Shown piece after piece: positions 14,919-18,882 of a DNA stretch of 18,882 bases (within the stretch, counting starts at the first letter, position 1; every line of letters begins with the position of its first letter). The stretch is from Bacillota bacterium (GTDB taxonomy: Bacteria > Bacillota > Bacilli > Lactobacillales > Aerococcaceae), in NCBI GenBank assembly GCA_023442905.1, contig JAEZWY010000078.1, positions 1 to 18,882 on the forward strand. Direction: 5' to 3'. A program made the translations under genes and the position numbers. The notes below the pieces were generated by a model. It saw only the letters and a list, made by a program, of their open reading frames with translations, ran no database searches and was not told where the DNA came from.

Positions 14919-16493
14919 GTGACAATTTTTCAGACAAGTGATATCCATGGATATTTATATCCTACAAATTACTTGACTAGAGAAGAAAATCAACCATTTG
15001 GCTTGGTAAAAGTAGTTGAGAACTATTTACGCGAGAAAGACCGCTTGATTGAAGGTAGTAGTATATTGATCTCTACAGGAGATACCATTCAAGGATCACT
15101 GCTTACACACTATTTGCAGAAACAGTTGAATTCCGCAGAAGCGATTGTGGATACCATGAATTATCTAGGTTACGACATGGAGGTACCTGGTAATCATGAA
15201 TTTAATTATGGACAAGATTACTTATTGCACTCCTATAAAAACGCCCAATTCCCAATTCTATGTGCTAATATTCTAAACGAGAATGGTGAACCCTATTTCG
15301 GTAAACCCTATAAAATTGTTGAACGCAACGGGATAAAGATTGCTGTTCTAGGTTTAACCACGCAATATATTTCCCATTGGGAGCATCCTGACCAAATTGT
15401 TGGTTTGCAGTTTAAGTCAGCAGTGGAAATGGCCAAGGTTTATATGCCGATGCTGAGTGATCTGGCAGATGTGGTTGTGGTTGCTTATCATGGTGGATTT
15501 GAATGTGACTTGGATACGCTTGAACCAGTCGAACAAGGTGCTGGGGAGAATGAGGGCTATGCCTTAACGCATGAAGTTCCTGGTATTGATATTTTATTAA
15601 CAGGTCATCAGCATAATGAAATGGCTCAAATTGTGAATGGTGTTGCAGTTGTGATGCCAGGAGATAAAGGACGCGCCTTAGGAAAGGTTACCTTAACGCT
15701 TAATCAATATGAGGGTGACAATCATTGGACGCTAATAGATGCGGTGCCTGAATTGATCACCACGACGGTTGATACACCTATTCAAAAAGATATGGCCAAG
15801 CGACTAGCTGACCTACAAGCAGATGTTGAAGATTGGTTGGACAAGCCGATGGGCACAATTTCGGGAAATATGCGCATTGACGACGTAGATCTTGCGCGAA
15901 TAGAAGACCATCCCTATATCGAATTGATGCATCGGGTTCAAAATTACTTTGGTCAAACGGAAATTACAGCAGGCGCCTTATTTGATAATAATGCTAAGGG
16001 TTTCCCTGAAACCGTCACAGTACGAGACATTCTCAATAACTATCCTTTTCCCAATACTTTAGCGGTGGTTAAAATCACTGGGGCAGAATTGAAGGCGGCC
16101 ATTGAACAATCAGCTGAGTTCTTTATTTTAGATGAAGATCGAGAAATTATAATGTCTAAAGACTGGCAAGATCCAACGCCAAAACCTTATAATTACGATA
16201 TGTATGAGGGAATTGAATACGTCATCGATGTATCTCAGCCAATTGGTCAGCGGGTAGTGAAATTAAATTATCACGGGGAGCCATTGGACTTACAAGCAGA
16301 ATTTGAAGTGACCTTGAACCAATTCCGAGCAATAGGCGGGGGTGGTTATCATATGTTTGATAGTTCAAAAATCATTAGGGAAGTTAATTTAGAAATGAAT
16401 GAATTGATTGCCAAATATCTTGAAGACCATGAAACTATCCATGCGACTTGTAACCATAACTTCCAAGTAGTCAATGGTGATGAATGCCCATAA
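14919..16493 (+). CDS. Bifunctional metallophosphatase/5'-nucleotidase family protein
   Basis: This two-domain enzyme of the UshA/YunD type would hydrolyse nucleotides or related phosphoesters. It has 524 residues from the GTG at 14919. The N-terminal metallophosphoesterase domain has SDIHG (D8, H10), TGDTIQGS (D55), PGNHEFNYG (N92, H93), AYHGG (H191) and LTGHQHNE (H230, H232). A C-terminal 5'-nucleotidase domain (about 300-500) has the FPNTLAVVKITGAEL and FRAIGGGGYHMF motifs that form the base-binding region. There is no signal peptide, so it is cytosolic, unlike secreted UshA. The start is uncertain: the GGGGGG ribosome site at 14898-14903 is 15 bases from the GTG, and an in-frame ATC at 14910 is at normal distance. 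The gene stands alone between gaps. Its substrate is not known. Confidence 0.87.
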   Translation: MTIFQTSDIHGYLYPTNYLTREENQPFGLVKVVENYLREKDRLIEGSSILISTGDTIQGSLLTHYLQKQLNSAEAIVDTMNYLGYDMEVPGNHEFNYGQDYLLHSYKNAQFPILCANILNENGEPYFGKPYKIVERNGIKIAVLGLTTQYISHWEHPDQIVGLQFKSAVEMAKVYMPMLSDLADVVVVAYHGGFECDLDTLEPVEQGAGENEGYALTHEVPGIDILLTGHQHNEMAQIVNGVAVVMPGDKGRALGKVTLTLNQYEGDNHWTLIDAVPELITTTVDTPIQKDMAKRLADLQADVEDWLDKPMGTISGNMRIDDVDLARIEDHPYIELMHRVQNYFGQTEITAGALFDNNAKGFPETVTVRDILNNYPFPNTLAVVKITGAELKAAIEQSAEFFILDEDREIIMSKDWQDPTPKPYNYDMYEGIEYVIDVSQPIGQRVVKLNYHGEPLDLQAEFEVTLNQFRAIGGGGYHMFDSSKIIREVNLEMNELIAKYLEDHETIHATCNHNFQVVNGDECP

Positions 16494-16532
16494 AAAGCTT
16501 AATATAAATAATTATGGCGTTGTGTATTGATT

Positions 16533-16582
16533 GCGCACCCCTATTCTTTGAGCAGTTGAATGTGTGTGCGGTTTCATTTTTC
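16533..16582 (+). terminator. Possible imperfect terminator after the phosphatase gene
   Basis: GCGCAC (16533-16538) can pair with GTGTGC (16564-16569, one G-U) and ATTC (16543-16546) with GAAT (16558-16561), followed by a T-rich tail. It is weaker than the other terminators in the window. Confidence 0.35.
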
Positions 16583-16632
16583 CTATATTAAGATATATTT
16601 AATAGATTAAATTAGAAAGTAGGTATGATGAT

Positions 16633-17622
16633 ATGGTAAAAGGTCTTTATGTAATGAGTCCCGATTTATTCGATGCAGTTTATACACCAGAAACGCGAAA
16701 ACATATTCAAACCTTGATTGAAATTGAGGATGAGGTGGTTGATTTAACGACAATGCCAGCTGATGACCAAGTAGAAGTCTTACTTGGCGGTTGGGGCATG
16801 CAAGAATTAACGGAAGAAGTGCTGGATAAATTGCCTAACCTAAAAGTCATTTTCTATGCAGCGGGGACAATGAAGGGAATTGTGACTGATGGTGTTTGGA
16901 AACGAGGCATCCGTATTACGACTGCTAACCAGGCCAATGCCCAACCAGTGGCTGAGTTTGCCCTTGGTCAAATCCTTATTGCAATGAAGAATACTTACGC
17001 TTTAGCGCGTCAAGTCAAGGAAAATCAAGGCTATTTGATTGGGCCAATGCGTGATGATATCACTGGTTTATATCAAACAACAGTAGGGATCACTTCACTT
17101 TCGGCTATTGGTAAGCAAGTCATCCAACTCTTAAAACCATTTGATGTAAACATCCAAGTCTATGATCCATACGGCACAGAAGAAGTAGCCGACCAATTAG
17201 GCGTATCTTTGGTTAGTCTAGAAACCTTATTTGCGAGTTCAGACGTGGTGACCATTCATACACCACTTTTACCTGACACCGAAAAAATGGTCAACAAAGA
17301 CTTGCTAGCTTCTATGAAACAAAATACGACCTTAATTAATACCGCCCGTGGTGGTTTAATCGATGAAGAGGCTTTAGTGGCGGTACTAAAAGACAGAACT
17401 GACCTAACAGCCGTTTTGGATGTGACAAATCCTGAACCACCAGAAAAGGGATCAGTTATGTACGACTTAGATAACATTGTTCTAACCCCACACATTGCCG
17501 GATCAGCTGGTGCTGAACGAAAACGACTTGGGGATGCCATGGCAGGGGAAATTGCCCAATACTTAGAAAAAGACCCATTAAGTTTTGAAGTCACCGAAGA
17601 CATGTTTAACAAAATGGCCTAA
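16633..17622 (+). CDS. D-isomer-specific 2-hydroxyacid dehydrogenase family protein
   Basis: This is a 329-residue NAD(P)-type dehydrogenase of the family that reduces 2-keto acids to D-2-hydroxy acids or acts on phosphoglycerate-like substrates. The catalytic triad is present: R239 (TARGGLIDE), E268 (DVTNPEPPEKGS) and H287 (TPHIAGSAGAE). The N-terminal substrate domain has FYAAGTM (74-80) and the QPVAEFALG helix (104-112). The nucleotide-binding turn is unusual: positions 155-160 read SLSAIG where family members normally have GxGxxG, so two of three glycines are serine. D178 (VYDPY) is the usual NAD-selecting acid. The ribosome site before ATG 16633 is weak (AGGT). The gene is monocistronic and ends at a bidirectional terminator. 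The substrate is not known. Confidence 0.88.
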   Translation: MVKGLYVMSPDLFDAVYTPETRKHIQTLIEIEDEVVDLTTMPADDQVEVLLGGWGMQELTEEVLDKLPNLKVIFYAAGTMKGIVTDGVWKRGIRITTANQANAQPVAEFALGQILIAMKNTYALARQVKENQGYLIGPMRDDITGLYQTTVGITSLSAIGKQVIQLLKPFDVNIQVYDPYGTEEVADQLGVSLVSLETLFASSDVVTIHTPLLPDTEKMVNKDLLASMKQNTTLINTARGGLIDEEALVAVLKDRTDLTAVLDVTNPEPPEKGSVMYDLDNIVLTPHIAGSAGAERKRLGDAMAGEIAQYLEKDPLSFEVTEDMFNKMA

Positions 17623-17626
17623 CTCA

Positions 17627-17660
17627 AAAAATCCATCCCAAATTATAGGGATGGATTTTT
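17627..17660. terminator. Bidirectional terminator overlapping the ECF gene end
   Basis: A perfect 13-bp stem (17627-17639 with 17648-17660) has loop AAATTATA, with A-run and T-run flanks. It serves the dehydrogenase gene on the plus strand. The stop codon of the minus-strand ECF S gene (17643-17645) lies in the loop, so the same hairpin also ends that transcript. Confidence 0.92.
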
Positions 17661-18233
17661 CTTGTCTTTATAAGCTATTTTACGAAACTGCCGTTGATCA
17701 AATAATTTGGTCAGCAGGGGATTCAGAGCCAGGAAAAAGAGGCTGTTACCAAAGCCATGACTAATATCAAATGGCAGACCTGCTAAGTAATAAGTCCAAA
17801 ATGAGGGTAAATCATATGTCCAAACATTTAGGATGGAAATGCAGCCACCGTATAGGATGCCAGAGCTGAAGGCTAGCATCCCGAAAAAAGCTACATATAA
17901 CATTACTTGCCAAGCTGAACTGGACTGCCCTTTTCCAATTTGTAAGAGATATAAGGGACGGAAGATTTGGTTGAGGGCGAGTACAAGACTGTAGGCGATG
18001 GCTTGAAATAGGGTCCAGGGGCCGAATCCAAGGTAAAGGTTGGATAGGATAAGGCTACCTAAAGTGATGATGAATCCTGGTTTGATGCCTAAATTCAGGC
18101 TGATAATGATCAACATGGCGGTCATGGGCTGCATGTTAGGTATGAATTGAAAGGCGATACGGCCGGCTGTGGTCATGGCAATGAGTAGGGCATAAAGGGT
18201 GAGTTGGTGGGTTTTTATGCCGATATTTGTCAT
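17643..18233 (-). CDS. ECF transporter S component (putative cobalamin-type substrate binder)
   Basis: This 196-residue integral membrane protein is about the size of ECF S components, the substrate-capturing subunits that dock onto a shared EcfA-EcfA'-EcfT energising module encoded elsewhere. Five to six hydrophobic segments are visible. The motif AGRIAFQFIPNMQPMTA (23-39) and GPWTLFQ (71-77) are typical of one S-component group, and a GLPFDISHGFGN block (152-163) sits before the last helix. The start lies 1 base after the stop of the upstream DUF4430 lipoprotein, so the two are translationally coupled. DUF4430 resembles the C-terminal domain of transcobalamin. Together with the NrdR-box promoter this makes vitamin B12 the most likely cargo. 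This is inference; the fold class is firm and the substrate is not. Confidence 0.85.
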   Translation of the reverse strand: MTNIGIKTHQLTLYALLIAMTTAGRIAFQFIPNMQPMTAMLIIISLNLGIKPGFIITLGSLILSNLYLGFGPWTLFQAIAYSLVLALNQIFRPLYLLQIGKGQSSSAWQVMLYVAFFGMLAFSSGILYGGCISILNVWTYDLPSFWTYYLAGLPFDISHGFGNSLFFLALNPLLTKLFDQRQFRKIAYKDKKNPSL

Positions 18234-18234
18234 T

Positions 18235-18630
18235 TTATTCGCCTAGATACCAGTCGATTTGGTCGTCTTCTTCCAATATGTATTCACTAGCACCAACAGT
18301 AGCCATTTCGCCATTGACGTCAAATAGCCAGTAGAGGTTTTGACTGTCGTCCTGGGCATAGTCTTCGATCGATGTGATAAAGGCCCCATAATCTGAATCT
18401 GCTGTTTCAATGGCAAAGTTGTCTTCCATGACTTCAAGTAAGGTATCACCTTCTTGGAAAGGGGCCTCTGCTGTCGATAGTTTTTCACCATTTGCAGTGA
18501 CCGAGATCGTCACTTGGTCAATAGAAACGGAGACGCTAGAAGATGCTTCCTGCTCTGCTTGAACCTTTTCTTGGCTTTGGCAGGCTGCAAGCGTAGATGC
18601 TGCGAGTAATAGGATTAAAAATTTTTTCAT
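18235..18630 (-). CDS. DUF4430-domain lipoprotein
   Basis: This 131-residue surface lipoprotein has a signal peptide of basic MKK plus a hydrophobic run and lipobox LAAC, lipidated at C17. An acidic Ser/Gln/Glu linker (about 18-35) is followed by a DUF4430-like domain (about 55-131: EGDTLLEVM, then YWLFDVNGEMATVGASEY and ending DQIDWYLGE). DUF4430 is structurally related to the C-terminal domain of transcobalamin/intrinsic factor, so the protein may capture a cobalamin-like ligand and pass it to the coupled ECF S component. The start is the ATG at 18628-18630, because the TGGAGGAAG ribosome site (18635-18643) is directly upstream and the signal peptide begins here. An upstream in-frame codon at 18717 would destroy the signal peptide and overlap the NrdR boxes. 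Confidence 0.85.
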   Translation of the reverse strand: MKKFLILLLAASTLAACQSQEKVQAEQEASSSVSVSIDQVTISVTANGEKLSTAEAPFQEGDTLLEVMEDNFAIETADSDYGAFITSIEDYAQDDSQNLYWLFDVNGEMATVGASEYILEEDDQIDWYLGE

Positions 18631-18685
18631 GATACTTCCTCCAAAATATGCGACCTTATTCGACTTGCGAAATAAAACCACTAGA

Positions 18686-18714
18686 TATATACTTGTCCTG
18701 ACAGGTGAGCACAA
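18686..18714 (-). promoter_or_regulatory. Promoter for the lipoprotein/ECF pair
   Basis: On the minus strand TTGTGC (18709-18714) is separated by exactly 17 bases from TATATA (18686-18691). The -35 lies inside NrdR box 1, as expected for repression. Confidence 0.5.
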
Positions 18715-18722
18715 CATATAGT
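18693..18722 (+). promoter_or_regulatory. Promoter candidate for the truncated right-end gene
   Basis: TTGTCC (18693-18698), an 18-base spacer and TATAGT (18717-18722) read to the right. The -10 lies inside NrdR box 1. Confidence 0.45.
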
Positions 18723-18724
18723 AT
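18709..18724. promoter_or_regulatory. NrdR box 1
   Basis: GCACAACATATAGTAT matches 13 of 16 positions of the NrdR consensus acaCwAtATaTwGtgt, including the C and G ten bases apart. It overlaps promoter elements facing both ways. Confidence 0.75.
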
Positions 18725-18740
18725 CAACTTTTAAAATGAA

Positions 18741-18756
18741 ATACTATATCTAGTAG
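18741..18756. promoter_or_regulatory. NrdR box 2
   Basis: ATACTATATCTAGTAG matches 12 of 16 consensus positions and 9 of 10 in the palindromic core. It begins 32 bases after box 1, which is three helical turns, the usual spacing of paired NrdR boxes. Confidence 0.75.
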
Positions 18757-18805
18757 AAAGTTATTGAAATAAAGAACATTATTGTATTTTTGGAGGTTAG
18801 TGAAA

Positions 18806-18882
18806 ATGCCAACACAAGTCTTAAATCATCAGGATATTGCGAAGTTAAATGCAGATATCGAATTGTTTCCCCAGGTTTATCC
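18806..18882 (+). CDS. Truncated gene, possibly ribonucleotide reductase (3' end outside window)
   Basis: Only 25 codons are visible: ATG at 18806 after a clear TGGAGG site (18791-18796), giving a start that reads ...LNADIELFPQVY. The fragment is too short for a motif-based call. The paired NrdR boxes in its promoter region point to a ribonucleotide reductase, because NrdR controls nrd genes almost exclusively. A possible cobalamin uptake pair is divergently transcribed from the same boxes, which favours the adenosylcobalamin-dependent class II enzyme (NrdJ). The FPQV-type N-terminus seems compatible with that class from memory only. An anaerobic or class Ib enzyme is the alternative. Confidence 0.5.
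   Translation, partial: MPTQVLNHQDIAKLNADIELFPQVY

Noticed and set aside
18631..18717. N-terminal extension of the DUF4430 lipoprotein to 18717
   Set aside because: It would bury the lipoprotein signal peptide and run through the promoter and an NrdR box; the ATG at 18630 has a strong ribosome site.

Overview
The window is about 18.9 kb of AT-rich Gram-positive chromosome. Shine-Dalgarno sites are strong, intrinsic terminators are abundant, and the gene set is typical of Firmicutes. The yheA - yhaO - yhaN - yhaM neighbourhood, the TrmL (CspR) methylase, a class A PBP and an ECF-type vitamin S component all fit Lactobacillales. Aerococcaceae (for example Aerococcus) is my best guess at family level, but it rests on overall impression and not on a marker gene.

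Layout. Positions 1-650 hold the 3' part of a polar amino-acid ABC transporter ATPase, separated by a bidirectional terminator from two minus-strand genes: alanine dehydrogenase (ald) and, upstream of it, a YkvI-type membrane protein. Plus-strand genes then follow: trmL, a large DUF4153-type membrane protein, a 750-base gene-free stretch, a bifunctional class A penicillin-binding protein, yheA (YlbF/YmcA family), and the yhaO-yhaN-yhaM cluster (Mre11/SbcD-like nuclease, Rad50/SbcC-like ATPase with a membrane hairpin, 3'-5' exoribonuclease). Next come a cytosolic 5'-nucleotidase-type phosphatase and a D-2-hydroxyacid dehydrogenase with an unusual nucleotide-binding loop. The right end has a minus-strand pair, a DUF4430 lipoprotein followed one base later by an ECF transporter S component. 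It is divergent from a plus-strand gene cut off after 25 codons.

Two parts deserve attention. First, the gene-free stretch at about 5826-6336 is a tandem array of roughly 116-base units (five register positions, two of them incomplete or decayed). Four units align without gaps over about 39 bases of their 3' halves. The two best units fold into the same long interrupted hairpin with different but compensating stem sequences, while internal-loop bases stay fixed. This looks like a structured RNA or structured repeat family that I cannot name. Second, the divergent promoter region at 18677-18756 carries two strong 16-base NrdR boxes exactly 32 bases apart, and possibly a third. They cover promoters facing both ways. 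This suggests that the lipoprotein/ECF pair (putative cobalamin uptake) and the truncated gene (putatively a ribonucleotide reductase) form one NrdR-controlled module.

Most of the remainder is ordinary housekeeping sequence with well-placed terminators.
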